A program made the translations under genes and the position numbers. A DNA stretch of 35,947 nucleotides, taken from the NCBI GenBank assembly GCA_018853935.1, contig JAAOMR010000059.1, forward strand, positions 1 to 35,947. The letters are read 5' to 3'. The first letter of the stretch is position 1. Each line of letters begins with the position of its first letter. The stretch is from Acidithiobacillus ferrivorans. GTDB lineage: Bacteria > Pseudomonadota > Gammaproteobacteria > Acidithiobacillales > Acidithiobacillaceae. This document shows, piece by piece, positions 23,163-31,162 of this stretch. The notes under the pieces are model-generated. The model searched no databases and had not been told where the DNA came from. It was given only the letters and a program-made list of their open reading frames with translations.

Positions 23163-25507
23163 GCGCATGTCACGAAGAAAACCAGAAAATTCCAGCCACA
23201 GCAGGACTGCCGATCATTGCCCTGGCAGGTAATCCGAACTGCGGTAAAACCACCCTGTTCAACCTGCTGACTGGCACCCATCAACAGGTAGGCAACTGGC
23301 CAGGCGTTACCGTGGAGCGGCGCAGCGGCAGCATGAGCCTGGACGGACGCAAAGTCTCCGTGGTGGACCTGCCGGGTGTGTACAGCCTGCTGGGGGGAGG
23401 CGGCGAGGATCAAGCCGTGGCGCGCGACTGCCTGCTCGACGGACCGGTCGACCTGATCGTCAACATTGTCGACGCCTCCAATCTCGAGCGGCATCTGGCC
23501 CTGACTGCCGAATTGCTGGAAACAGGTCGCCCGATGGTTCTGGTAATGAACATGGTTGACGAGGCTGAGGCCCAGGGACTGGAAGTGCTCACGACTGAGC
23601 TCTCCGCAGCGTTAGGTCTGCCGGTTGTATCCATGGTCGCCCGCAAGGGCAGGGGACGCAGTGACCTACTGGACAGCCTGACGCAGGCACTTAGGCAAGC
23701 ACCTCACGGCACGCCGCCTCCCCATGGCCTGCTGATTGAACGGGCATTGGGTGCTCTGACCGCCCTGCTGCCGGACAGCAATCCCGTGCGCCGGCGCTTC
23801 GCAGCCTTGCGCCTGCTCGAAGGCAGCGCCGAACCCGCCGACTCCGGGATGGAACATACCCTGCAGCAAATCATCGCAGAGGTGGAGGATGGCAGCGCTG
23901 AAACCCCTGCCGATCTGATCATGGACCAACGTTTCGGCTGGGCGCAGGAAATGGCCGCCACGGCGCTGCGTCGTAACGGACATGCCGGAATGCGCCAGCG
24001 GGTCACCGACCTGCTGGATCATGTGGTACTGAATGACTGGCTCGGTGTTCCCGTTTTTTTGCTGGTGCTCTATCTGATTTTCGTCGTCAGTTTCAGCGGC
24101 GGCAATATCTTTTTGGATTTCTTCGATCAGGCCTCCGCTGCGCTCCTGATTCACGGGGTCGGTCATGTGCTGCTGGAGACGGGGCTACCCACTTGGCTGA
24201 TCTCTATCGTTGCGGGGGGCGTTGGCGGTGGACTGAATCTCGTGATTTCCTTCATTCCCCCTATTGGCCTGACTTTCATCTTTCTGGCCTTACTCGACGA
24301 TTCGGGTTACATGGCCCGCGCCGCCTATGCCATGGATCGTCTGATGCGCCGCCTGGGACTACCCGGCAACGCGCTCGTTCCCATGGTGATCGGTTTCGGC
24401 TGTAATGTACCCGCCATCATGGGATCACGCATCATCGAAGATCCGCGCGGACGTATCCTGACCGTGTTGATACAGCCCTTCATGTCCTGCTCCGCACGCC
24501 TGACCATTTATATGGCCTTTGCCGTGGTGTTCTTTCGCAGCAATGGCGGACAGGTAGTCTTCGCCCTCTATGTGCTGGGTATTATCGTCGCCCTGCTGAC
24601 GGCCTGGCTGCTCGGCAAAACCGCCTTGCGCGGTGAGGCACTGCCCTTCGTCATGGAACTGCCGCCCTATCGCCTGCCCAGCATCCGGAGTGTGGTGTTG
24701 CAGAGTTGGCAACGCCTGAAGGTATTCATCTTCCGAGTAGGCCGGGTGATTGCGGTCATCGGCGTGGTGCTCTTCATTCTCCCAGGCATAGGCTGGACAG
24801 ATCACGGGCTGCGCAGTACCGACATTGACCATTCCCTGCTCGCCCAGGGCAGCCGCGCGCTGGTGCCAATTTTTGCGCCCATGGGGATTGACCAGGGGAA
24901 CTGGCCAGCCATTTCCGGCCTGATCGCAGGGGCCGCCGCCAAGGAGATCGTGATCGGCACGCTGAATGGCATTTATCAGCGGCAGAATGCAGCCGACCTG
25001 ATGGCAACCTACCGCAACCCCGACATTGCCGGGCAACTCTGGGGTGCGCTCAAGACAATCCCCACTAATGCCATCACCTTTATTACCACGCTGGACGACC
25101 CTTTGGGCCTGTCCGCTATAGAATCCACTGCTTCCACCCAACAGGCCTCGGGGGCAGAAAGCGCCACCCTCCAGGCGATTGCGGCCGGCTTCACCGCCCT
25201 TTCGGCATTTGCTTACCTGGTTTTTGTGCTGCTTTACGTGCCCTGCGCCAGCACCATGGGCGCACTCCGCCGGGAAGTCGGCTGGGGTTGGATGATCTTC
25301 TCCCTGCTGTATGGCTCCAGCCTGGCCTGGGGAGCGAGCACGCTGATTTACCAGACGGGCACCTTCGCCGAACATCCGGGATCCTCTGGAGCATGGATCA
25401 TAGGGGTGCTGGCAGCCTTTGCCTTGCTGGTCATCGGTCTGCGGCTTTATGGGCAGCGCGCGGCCACCTTAGCGAAGCCCTCTCTGAACCAGAGGGCGCC
25501 AGCATGA
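23159..25507 (+). CDS. feoB: FeoB ferrous iron transporter
   Basis: The 782-residue product matches full-length FeoB. An N-terminal G-protein domain has G1 GNPNCGKT at 24-31, G2 PGVTVER, G3 DLPG and G4 NMVD. A four-helix GDI-like spacer follows, then a polytopic membrane domain from about residue 285 to 765 with the family Gly-Cys motifs GFGCNVPA and SCSARL. FeoB moves Fe2+ across the inner membrane, driven or gated by GTP hydrolysis. A short cysteine/histidine segment (SACHEEN) precedes the G domain. Gene order porin-feoA-feoB-feoC with ATGA overlaps indicates one operon under the Fur box. No part of the protein seems missing. Confidence 0.96.
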   Translation: MSACHEENQKIPATAGLPIIALAGNPNCGKTTLFNLLTGTHQQVGNWPGVTVERRSGSMSLDGRKVSVVDLPGVYSLLGGGGEDQAVARDCLLDGPVDLIVNIVDASNLERHLALTAELLETGRPMVLVMNMVDEAEAQGLEVLTTELSAALGLPVVSMVARKGRGRSDLLDSLTQALRQAPHGTPPPHGLLIERALGALTALLPDSNPVRRRFAALRLLEGSAEPADSGMEHTLQQIIAEVEDGSAETPADLIMDQRFGWAQEMAATALRRNGHAGMRQRVTDLLDHVVLNDWLGVPVFLLVLYLIFVVSFSGGNIFLDFFDQASAALLIHGVGHVLLETGLPTWLISIVAGGVGGGLNLVISFIPPIGLTFIFLALLDDSGYMARAAYAMDRLMRRLGLPGNALVPMVIGFGCNVPAIMGSRIIEDPRGRILTVLIQPFMSCSARLTIYMAFAVVFFRSNGGQVVFALYVLGIIVALLTAWLLGKTALRGEALPFVMELPPYRLPSIRSVVLQSWQRLKVFIFRVGRVIAVIGVVLFILPGIGWTDHGLRSTDIDHSLLAQGSRALVPIFAPMGIDQGNWPAISGLIAGAAAKEIVIGTLNGIYQRQNAADLMATYRNPDIAGQLWGALKTIPTNAITFITTLDDPLGLSAIESTASTQQASGAESATLQAIAAGFTALSAFAYLVFVLLYVPCASTMGALRREVGWGWMIFSLLYGSSLAWGASTLIYQTGTFAEHPGSSGAWIIGVLAAFALLVIGLRLYGQRAATLAKPSLNQRAPA

Positions 25508-25836
25508 AACCTTTGTTCGCGGTTCGGGAGGTACTGCAGAAACAGGGCATGGCCAGCGCCAGCCAGATCGCAACCGAATTAAAGCTTTCTGTCAGGCTGG
25601 TCGAGGATATGCTGACCTACTGGCAGCGCCGAGGCACGGCAGAGCTGGTACTGGTCGGAGCCCCTAAAAGCTGTGGCACCCGTTGCAATTCAGGCGGATG
25701 CGGCAGTTGCAGCAGTACCTCTGCGGCCCCCGTTCAGGCCTACCGCTGGTGCGACAACGCAGGAAAAGCAGCAATAGCTATCGTACCAATTGCTCCGCTG
25801 CTACATGGGGATAGAAACAATATAGATGTCGTATAG
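25504..25836 (+). CDS. feoC: FeoC, winged-helix iron-sulfur partner of FeoB
   Basis: The ATG at 25504 overlaps the feoB stop as ATGA; a longer in-frame reading would begin inside feoB. The 110-residue product has a winged-helix N-terminal part (VREVLQKQGMASASQIATEL..SVRLVEDMLTYWQRRG, about 7-45). A cysteine cluster follows at 57, 61, 66 and 69 (C-x3-C-x4-C-x2-C), the layout that holds an oxygen-sensitive [4Fe-4S] cluster in FeoC proteins. FeoC is proposed to protect FeoB from proteolysis or to act as a local regulator. The tail of about 30 residues beyond the cysteines is longer than the E. coli FeoC, which is 78 residues. Confidence 0.85.
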   Translation: MKPLFAVREVLQKQGMASASQIATELKLSVRLVEDMLTYWQRRGTAELVLVGAPKSCGTRCNSGGCGSCSSTSAAPVQAYRWCDNAGKAAIAIVPIAPLLHGDRNNIDVV

Positions 25837-26135
25837 CTTAATCGTATTGATGAAGGTAGCCTTTTATAACCCCCATTAGACCGCATGCGCTCAATGGACG
25901 AGGATCGACCGCCTCGCGCTCGATGTCAACCATCTTGGCCGGACGTTTCGCAGAATGCAGAATATTGTATCATGCAGGGAGCAGCCTAAGGTTTGAAGTG
26001 CACCGGCCAATCTAACCGCAAACAAAGGCCCCACCTGCTCGATAACCTGACCCATTGTCTCAATGACGGGGTCCTTCTATGTTATCTTAAATACTCAGAG
26101 CGGTGTTTGATCGACCATGGTGAACGAGGTGGCAG
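25837..26135. other. Intergenic region after feoC, possible gene remnant
   Basis: No gene with start and ribosome binding site is present. On the minus strand a 42-codon frame ending at 25838 (containing MVDIEREAVDPRPLSACGL) has gene-like codon use but no upstream start and may be a decayed gene end. Near the right edge TTATCTTAAATAC and a T-rich stretch may include the aguB promoter. No terminator for the feo operon was found. Confidence 0.35.
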
Positions 26136-27008
26136 ATGCGGGTAAAAGTAGCAGCCATTCAGATGGCCGTAGGGGAAGACGAGGCTGACAATATCGCCAA
26201 GGCGCTGCGACAGGTAACCTCGGCAGCGGACGCGGGTGCCCAGATCATCCTCCTCCAGGAACTTTTCAGCACGCCGTACTTCTGCAAGGACCAGAACCCG
26301 GATTTCCTGCTGCTGGCGCAACCCCGCGAAACCCACCCTGCCCTGCTGGCCATGCAAAAGCTGGCGCGGCAACGCGAAGTCGTGCTCCCCGTCAGCTTCT
26401 TTGAGCGGGCCAATAACGCGCTCTTTAACAGCCTGGTAGTCTTTGATGCGGACGGTAGTGATCTGGGGCTCTACCGCAAGGCACACATTCCGGATGGCCC
26501 CGGTTATCAGGAAAAATTCTATTTCAGTCCGGGTGATACGGGATTCCGTGTGTTTGACAGCCGTTACGGACGCCTCGGCGTCGCCATCTGCTGGGACCAA
26601 TGGTTCCCGGAGGCGGCGCGGGTGATGGCGCTGCAAGGTGCAGAAATCCTGCTCTATCCAACCGCCATCGGCTCTGAACCCCAAGCTCCGGAAATCAACA
26701 GCCGCGGGCACTGGACCCGGGTTATGCAGGGCCATGCTGCTGCCAATCTGGTCCCCGTGGTGGCTGCCAACCGGGTGGGCCGGGAAATCGGCCGGGAGAG
26801 CGAAATCACCTTCTATGGCGGATCTTTCATCAGCGATGCTACCGGCGCGCTTATAGTCCACGCCGAACAGGAGGAGACTATCCTCTACGCCGATTTCGAC
26901 CTGCAAGCCCTCGCCGCACAGCGGCTGGAGTGGGGCCTCTTCCGTGATCGCCGCCCTGAACTCTATACGCCTATCCTGACCCTGGACGGGAGTTCGCGCG
27001 ATGGGTGA
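26136..27008 (+). CDS. aguB: N-carbamoylputrescine amidase (AguB), carbon-nitrogen hydrolase
   Basis: AguB hydrolyses N-carbamoylputrescine to putrescine, carbon dioxide and ammonia in the arginine decarboxylase route. The 290-residue nitrilase-fold enzyme has the catalytic Glu at 42 (LLQELFSTPYFC), Lys at 115 (YRKAHIPDGPGYQEKFYF) and Cys at 152 (VAICWDQWFPEAAR). The FSTPYFC and HIPDGPGYQEKFYFSPGDTGF signatures are those of AguB rather than other nitrilases. GAGG lies six bases before the ATG. It overlaps the following amidotransferase gene by eight bases. An agmatine deiminase gene (aguA), the enzyme normally preceding it, is not in the window. Confidence 0.9.
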   Translation: MRVKVAAIQMAVGEDEADNIAKALRQVTSAADAGAQIILLQELFSTPYFCKDQNPDFLLLAQPRETHPALLAMQKLARQREVVLPVSFFERANNALFNSLVVFDADGSDLGLYRKAHIPDGPGYQEKFYFSPGDTGFRVFDSRYGRLGVAICWDQWFPEAARVMALQGAEILLYPTAIGSEPQAPEINSRGHWTRVMQGHAAANLVPVVAANRVGREIGRESEITFYGGSFISDATGALIVHAEQEETILYADFDLQALAAQRLEWGLFRDRRPELYTPILTLDGSSRDG

Positions 27009-27744
27009 CCCACAGCCTCCCGTCATCGCCCTGAGCGCATACGAGCGCAACGGCAAAGCCTTTTCTCTCGCCCCGCAGTATGCCGCCGCCGTCTGTCGGG
27101 CGGGCGGGTTACCTATCGTCTTCCTACCCCAGTGCCCCGAAGCCCGTATCATTTTATCGCGCTGTGATGCCTTGGTGCTCACTGGCGGCGGCGACATCTC
27201 GCCCGATTTTTATGGCGCAGCATGCGACGACAGCATTCATGCCGTACATCCGGACCGCGACGCCTCTGAGATCGCACTGGCGCGAGAAGCCATCGCCCAG
27301 GGTATCCCGGTGTTCGGCATCTGCCGCGGCCTGCAGATCATTAATGTCGCCTTGGGCGGTGACCTTCTCCAGGACCTGCCCAAAAGCATCGGTACCCGCA
27401 TCTGCCACCGCAACGCCGAGTATAATCCCATCATGCATGAGGTCATCGTCTTGGCGGACACGTTGCTAGGGAGAATCGTCGGGCGGGATACCCTGGAGAT
27501 ATCCTCCTGGCACCACCAGGCCATCGCGAATATGGCCCCCGCACTACGCATCAACGCCATCGCCGAGGATGGCGTCATTGAAGCCGTGGATATGCCCGAC
27601 AATCCAGATGTCTTCGCCGTCCAGTGGCACCCGGAACATACGGCCGCCGGTGACCCGCATCAGCAGGCCCTGTTTAATTGGCTGGTACAGCGTGCTGTTC
27701 GGCGCATAGCGCGCGCAACGGGGCACAGCGAGAAAAAGGCTTAG
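27001..27744 (+). CDS. PuuD-like gamma-glutamyl amide hydrolase, class I glutamine amidotransferase family
   Basis: The 247-residue enzyme resembles PuuD, which cleaves gamma-glutamyl-gamma-aminobutyrate in putrescine breakdown. The nucleophile Cys is at 108 (FGICRGLQIINVALGG), and the His and Glu are in VQWHPEH (210 and 212). DALVLTGGGDISPDFYG and RDASEIAL fit the same subfamily. It overlaps aguB, so a polyamine link is likely. A glutamylation pathway (puuA) is not seen here, so the substrate may be another glutamyl amide. The gene meets dedA tail to tail with a four-base overlap. Other class I amidotransferases remain possible. Confidence 0.82.
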   Translation: MGDPQPPVIALSAYERNGKAFSLAPQYAAAVCRAGGLPIVFLPQCPEARIILSRCDALVLTGGGDISPDFYGAACDDSIHAVHPDRDASEIALAREAIAQGIPVFGICRGLQIINVALGGDLLQDLPKSIGTRICHRNAEYNPIMHEVIVLADTLLGRIVGRDTLEISSWHHQAIANMAPALRINAIAEDGVIEAVDMPDNPDVFAVQWHPEHTAAGDPHQQALFNWLVQRAVRRIARATGHSEKKA

Positions 27745-28388
27745 CGGGAAGGGTGTTCGGAAGGCTGCAACCGCTGTTGCAGCCAGGCCAGCGCAGCGGG
27801 AATCAGCGAAATCACGATAATGGCGACAATCACCATATTCAGATGACTTTTGACCCAGGGAAAGCGCCCGAGGAAATAGCCCGCGCCGAGCAAGCCCCCC
27901 ACCCACAAGAAAGCGCCCGTCAGATTGAAGCCAAAGAAGCGACGGTACGGCATGGCGGCAACCCCTGCCACAAAGGGCGCGAAGGTACGAATAATGGGCA
28001 GAAAACGGGCGATAATCACCGTCTTGCCGCCATGTCGTGCATAGAAGCGCTGGGTCGTATCCAGGTGCCGGACATTGAGCAGGCGCCCGCCAAAAAGGTG
28101 GACACCCCAGCGCTGGCCCACCCAGTAATTCACCGCGTCACCCAGCACCGCCGCGGTCACCAGCAAACCCAGCAGCCAGGGTGCGCTCATGATGCCCGCA
28201 CCGGCCAGGGTACCGCAGATAAATAACATGGAGTCACCCGGCAAAACCGGCATGATCACCAGCCCTGTCTCGGCGAAGAGAATCAGGAACAACAGGGCAT
28301 AGACCCAAGCCCCATATTCCTGAAAAAACACTATCAGGTATTGGTCAAAGTGCAGCAGAATCTGCACGAGATGATGGATATCCGACAT
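27741..28388 (-). CDS. dedA: DedA-family inner-membrane protein
   Basis: The product of about 215 residues matches E. coli DedA along its length: a hydrophobic N-terminal helix, then WVYALLFLILFAETGLVIMPVLPGDSMLF. LLGLLVTAAVLGDAVNYWVGQRWG follows, then FYARHGGKTVIIARFLPIIRTFAPFVAG with the GGK and R..P..R motif of the family, and a C-terminal hydrophobic segment. DedA-type proteins act as undecaprenyl-phosphate or phospholipid translocases driven by proton motive force and support membrane homeostasis. An ATG at 28388 gives the DedA-like start; a TTG at 28412 would add eight residues. It is transcribed separately from the convergent amidotransferase. Confidence 0.85.
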   Translation of the reverse strand: MSDIHHLVQILLHFDQYLIVFFQEYGAWVYALLFLILFAETGLVIMPVLPGDSMLFICGTLAGAGIMSAPWLLGLLVTAAVLGDAVNYWVGQRWGVHLFGGRLLNVRHLDTTQRFYARHGGKTVIIARFLPIIRTFAPFVAGVAAMPYRRFFGFNLTGAFLWVGGLLGAGYFLGRFPWVKSHLNMVIVAIIVISLIPAALAWLQQRLQPSEHPSR

Positions 28389-28419
28389 TGGCGCAATCAC
28401 CACCCGGTGCAACGTGGAT

Positions 28420-28776
28420 TCACACGTCTTCCAGAGCGCCGCAGTAACGCTGATAGTGCCGTTTGAACATCAGCTCCAATTCAACAACGACCGTCCCTGC
28501 TGCTTCCCCGCCCATCACATGCCTGGACATCAAACTGGAGGTGTCGTTGAGCATCTCCTTGGCATCAAGCATGGCATAGCTTTCCCGCAGGCGTTTAATC
28601 GCACCAATAACGGTCTCACCCTCTTTAGCAGGCAAAATCTTCGGTTCCTGATGCACCACCGATGTTTCTGGCTGTTGCCGGCTTCTCAAAAAATCGGCAA
28701 AGGCCAGCAACTGTTCCTGCTCCGCATCTCCCAGCTTCCGCATGACACGGAGAAAATGACGCTCCCGGCTATTCAT
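28420..28776 (-). CDS. Hypothetical protein coupled to the amidotransferase-like gene
   Basis: The 118-residue product is soluble, with an amphipathic N-terminal half (RERHFLRVMRKLGDAEQEQLLAFADFLRSRQ) and a central Pro/Glu linker. The second helix-rich half is TVIGAIKRLRESYAMLDAKEMLNDTSSLMSRHVMGGEA..VVELELMFKRHYQRY. It overlaps the upstream gene by ATGA, so both proteins are likely made together. No catalytic or binding motif is recognised. A family of such short proteins beside GAT-like genes may exist, but I cannot name it. Confidence 0.65.
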   Translation of the reverse strand: MNSRERHFLRVMRKLGDAEQEQLLAFADFLRSRQQPETSVVHQEPKILPAKEGETVIGAIKRLRESYAMLDAKEMLNDTSSLMSRHVMGGEAAGTVVVELELMFKRHYQRYCGALEDV

Positions 28777-29525
28777 ACATCATTCCCGGTATCCACCTTG
28801 AGGGAGAATACCCGTGGTTTGCGTTTCTCCGTCATGAGAGACAACTCGCGAACCAGGGCGATGATGATCCGATCCGTAGTTTTCTGCATCTCCGGCCACA
28901 GTGCCCGCGCCTGCCCCAGGAGTTCGCCGATATTCTCGGGCGTTTCACGGTCTTCCTCCATGAGGATATCTTCAATCAGCCCCGGCTTCATCTCCGGCCG
29001 GAACAGCAACCCTACCACCCCCTCTTCCGGGCGGAAGGCGATCCAGCGACCCTCGTCATCCACCACCAGTGGCTTGACGCCCTCCGGCAGGGTAGCGGTT
29101 CCCGGTGACCAGACCATTACCTGAGCGCCGTCCACCGCCTGCGCCAGCGGGTCGTTGCGGCCGGCATCGGTGGCATGGGCGGTGGTGAAATAGGCGTTAT
29201 GGTAGGGCTCCAGATGCAATTCGGCCCCTTCATACTGCGCCAGCAATAACGCGCCCAGACCAAAGCCCACCACCGGCCGCTTTGCCTTGCGGAACATGGC
29301 GATGGTGTTGAGTTCCTGGGTGAGCCATTTATATTTGTCGGATTCGAGCGGAGACATGGGACCGCCCAGCAAAAACAGCGCATCAAAAGTCAGCGCATTG
29401 CTTGGCAGTTCGTTACTGAGAAAAACCCGGAAGTAACTGAACCCGATGTCACGCTTCTCCAGTTGAGTCTCCACGATGCCCAAAAACTCGGAGTAACTGT
29501 GCTGCACCACGGCAAAATGCTTCAT
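28773..29525 (-). CDS. Class I amidotransferase-fold protein lacking catalytic Cys and His
   Basis: The ATG at 29525 is used because the extra residues of the longer reading have no relation to the fold. The 250-residue product keeps the layout of GMP-synthase-type amidotransferases: DALFLLGGPMSP (48-59), RPVVGFGLGALLLAQYEGAELH (83-104), and VVGLLFRPEMKPGLIEDIL (170-188). In active enzymes the second is GxCxGxQ and the third FHPE. Here the nucleophile position 89 is Gly and the His position 176 is Arg, while Glu178 remains. It cannot hydrolyse glutamine and may be a binding or regulatory protein. It begins one base after the end of the LysR gene on the same strand. The last 35 residues (KRKPRVFSLKV) are basic. 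Confidence 0.7.
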   Translation of the reverse strand: MKHFAVVQHSYSEFLGIVETQLEKRDIGFSYFRVFLSNELPSNALTFDALFLLGGPMSPLESDKYKWLTQELNTIAMFRKAKRPVVGFGLGALLLAQYEGAELHLEPYHNAYFTTAHATDAGRNDPLAQAVDGAQVMVWSPGTATLPEGVKPLVVDDEGRWIAFRPEEGVVGLLFRPEMKPGLIEDILMEEDRETPENIGELLGQARALWPEMQKTTDRIIIALVRELSLMTEKRKPRVFSLKVDTGNDV

Positions 29526-29526
29526 A

Positions 29527-30453
29527 TTAACACTCTCGACGCACCGGCACGGATAGTATGTCCCTGCTACAGCGGTCTTTGGCGAATTCCAGAAACTCAT
29601 CCATCACCAAACTGCGGAATTTTTGCTTCTGATAAACGAAGGAATAGGGACGGGCCAGCGGCGGATTCAAGGGGCGCGCCAGTAAAGTACCCAACGCCAA
29701 CTCCTTGAGGACCGTCGTCTCGGAGACAATAGCCACGCCCAGCCCGCCTTCTACCGCCCCTTTGACCGCTTCCGGACTACCCAATTCCATAGTGATATGC
29801 AGATCGTTGGCGTCCACACCGACCTGGTGCAAATACTCCATAGTCACCTCACGGGTGCCTGATCCTTCCTCACGGGAAACAAAAGGATAATCCAGCAACT
29901 CCTGCGCGGTCACACTTTCATGGGCACCCAGGGGATGATCCGGCTCGGCAATAACCACCATGGAATCCATGCAGCACTTGAGGGTGGCGAGGCTCTTGTT
30001 GGTTATCAAACCTTCCACCAGCCCCAGATCGATACTGTTATCCTCAATCATGTGGACAATTTTATCCGTATTACCCACATGCAGGCGCACCTGCACGTCG
30101 GGATACTTCATTTTAAAGTCACCCAGCACCCGAGGCAGCATATATTCGGCGATGGTCGTACTGGCGCCGATGAGCAGATACCCGCGCAGATCACCCGTCA
30201 TTTCCCCGACTCGATTGGACATCTCGGTATACAGCGAGATGATCCGCTCGGAATACTCATAAACCACCATGCCAGCCTCGGTAAGGCTGATGCGGTTATG
30301 GGTGCGGTCAAACAAACGCGTGTTGAACTGCTCTTCCAGTTGCTTGACCTGGAAGGTCACCGCCGGTTGGGTCATATGCAACGTATCAGCCGCTTTGGTA
30401 AAGCTGAGCAGCTTTGCCACGGTGTGAAAAACCTGTAACCGCCTGTCTGCCAT
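29527..30453 (-). CDS. LysR-family transcriptional regulator
   Basis: The 308-residue protein has the LysR helix-turn-helix (VAKLLSFTKAADTLHMTQPAVTFQVKQLEEQFNTRLFDR, about 12-50), a linker helix and the substrate-binding domain. LRGYLLIGASTTIAEYMLPRVL begins the effector domain, and GSPEAVKGAVEGGLGVAIVS is the family's second lobe signature. The pattern is close to CysB/CbbR-like activators of inorganic sulfur and carbon metabolism. CbbR assignments are tempting given cbbO nearby, but cbb genes start elsewhere. It is cotranscribed with the two genes to the left, with one base between it and the amidotransferase-like gene. A palindrome lies 11 bases upstream. Confidence 0.85.
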   Translation of the reverse strand: MADRRLQVFHTVAKLLSFTKAADTLHMTQPAVTFQVKQLEEQFNTRLFDRTHNRISLTEAGMVVYEYSERIISLYTEMSNRVGEMTGDLRGYLLIGASTTIAEYMLPRVLGDFKMKYPDVQVRLHVGNTDKIVHMIEDNSIDLGLVEGLITNKSLATLKCCMDSMVVIAEPDHPLGAHESVTAQELLDYPFVSREEGSGTREVTMEYLHQVGVDANDLHITMELGSPEAVKGAVEGGLGVAIVSETTVLKELALGTLLARPLNPPLARPYSFVYQKQKFRSLVMDEFLEFAKDRCSRDILSVPVRREC

Positions 30454-30463
30454 GGAAGTCCTT

Positions 30464-30479
30464 AAGTCGCCCGCGACTT
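30464..30479. promoter_or_regulatory. Palindrome AAGTCGC-CC-GCGACTT upstream of the LysR gene
   Basis: Seven-base arms (30464-30470 and 30473-30479) form a perfect inverted repeat 11 bases before the LysR start, between it and the divergent TM2-domain gene. LysR regulators commonly bind a palindrome in such divergent regions and control themselves and the neighbour. Whether it is an operator for this protein is not shown. Confidence 0.5.
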
Positions 30480-30538
30480 TTCACCAGTTTAGAGGTAATA
30501 TCTGAGCGCTTCAATACAGTACTAATGGAGGATAACCC

Positions 30539-31141
30539 ATGCCCAAAGCTTGGGAAAAGCTCGACCTGCAGGGCGCTGGGGTACAGAGTCTACAAATTCG
30601 CTTGCAAAAACTCCAGAAAAAATCCCTAAGGAGTTATCTATACTGGTGCTTATTTCCTGTTGGCGCGCATCGTTTCTATCTGGAACAGTCCTGGGCCTGG
30701 GCTTTTCCGCTGGTCAGCGCTGGAGTCATTGTGCTGGCCTTTCTAGGCTTAACTTGGGCAGCCATTGGCCTTGCTGTTGTACTCTGCGCCGTTGCGCTCT
30801 GGGACCTCAGCCGCATTAGCCTGTGGATCAGCGCCAACAATAAGGAACTGCGTAAGGCCAGTTGGTTCGCCCAACAAACGCCGGCCGCCCCGTCCAACTA
30901 CCAGGGACGCGTGGATACCGGCGCGCAGCCAGCGCAATGGCAGCGCGAGTTGCAAGACTATACCCAAGCCAAGGAGAGCGAGCGGGCCGGGCACCCTGCC
31001 GCCAATGCCCCCGCCCAAAAAGGTTTTGCGCCAGGCCAGCGCCGCCTCTCTTTCGCGGAACAGGAGCGCCTGCTCGCCGCAATGACCAAAGCCCCCAAAA
31101 GTGTGCTGGGGAAGGAACCAGCGGATTCCACCAAAAAATAA
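30539..31141 (+). CDS. TM2-domain membrane protein with long hydrophilic tail
   Basis: The ATG at 30539 follows GGAGG by eight bases. The 200-residue product has a basic N-terminal helix, then the TM2 motif SYLYWCLFPVGAHRFYLEQSWAWAF (about 32-56), with its two adjacent membrane helices at about 33-52 and 58-98. A polar tail of about 100 residues rich in Gln, Ala and Lys follows. TM2 proteins have been linked to stress and virulence in other bacteria, but no molecular role is fixed. It is divergent from the LysR gene across 85 bases holding the palindrome, so LysR may control it. The tail contains SFAEQERLLAAM, a possible interaction helix. Confidence 0.68.
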   Translation: MPKAWEKLDLQGAGVQSLQIRLQKLQKKSLRSYLYWCLFPVGAHRFYLEQSWAWAFPLVSAGVIVLAFLGLTWAAIGLAVVLCAVALWDLSRISLWISANNKELRKASWFAQQTPAAPSNYQGRVDTGAQPAQWQRELQDYTQAKESERAGHPAANAPAQKGFAPGQRRLSFAEQERLLAAMTKAPKSVLGKEPADSTKK

Positions 31142-31162
31142 CTGGAATCCTTTTGATGCATG

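Noticed and set aside
24425-25375. 316-residue minus-strand ORF opposite feoB
   Set aside because: Antisense to the FeoB membrane domain; composition is typical of a reverse-frame shadow.
25802-25820. Sequence similar in feel to a CRISPR repeat end (ATGGGGATAGAAAC)
   Set aside because: Only one copy, inside the 3' end of feoC; no repeats or spacers follow.
25838-25963. 42-codon minus-strand frame after feoC
   Set aside because: Codon use looks gene-like but there is no upstream start or ribosome binding site in range, and length is too short to claim a gene; noted as a possible remnant only.
26082-27197. 371-residue minus-strand ORF opposite aguB
   Set aside because: It covers aguB entirely and encodes no recognisable domain.
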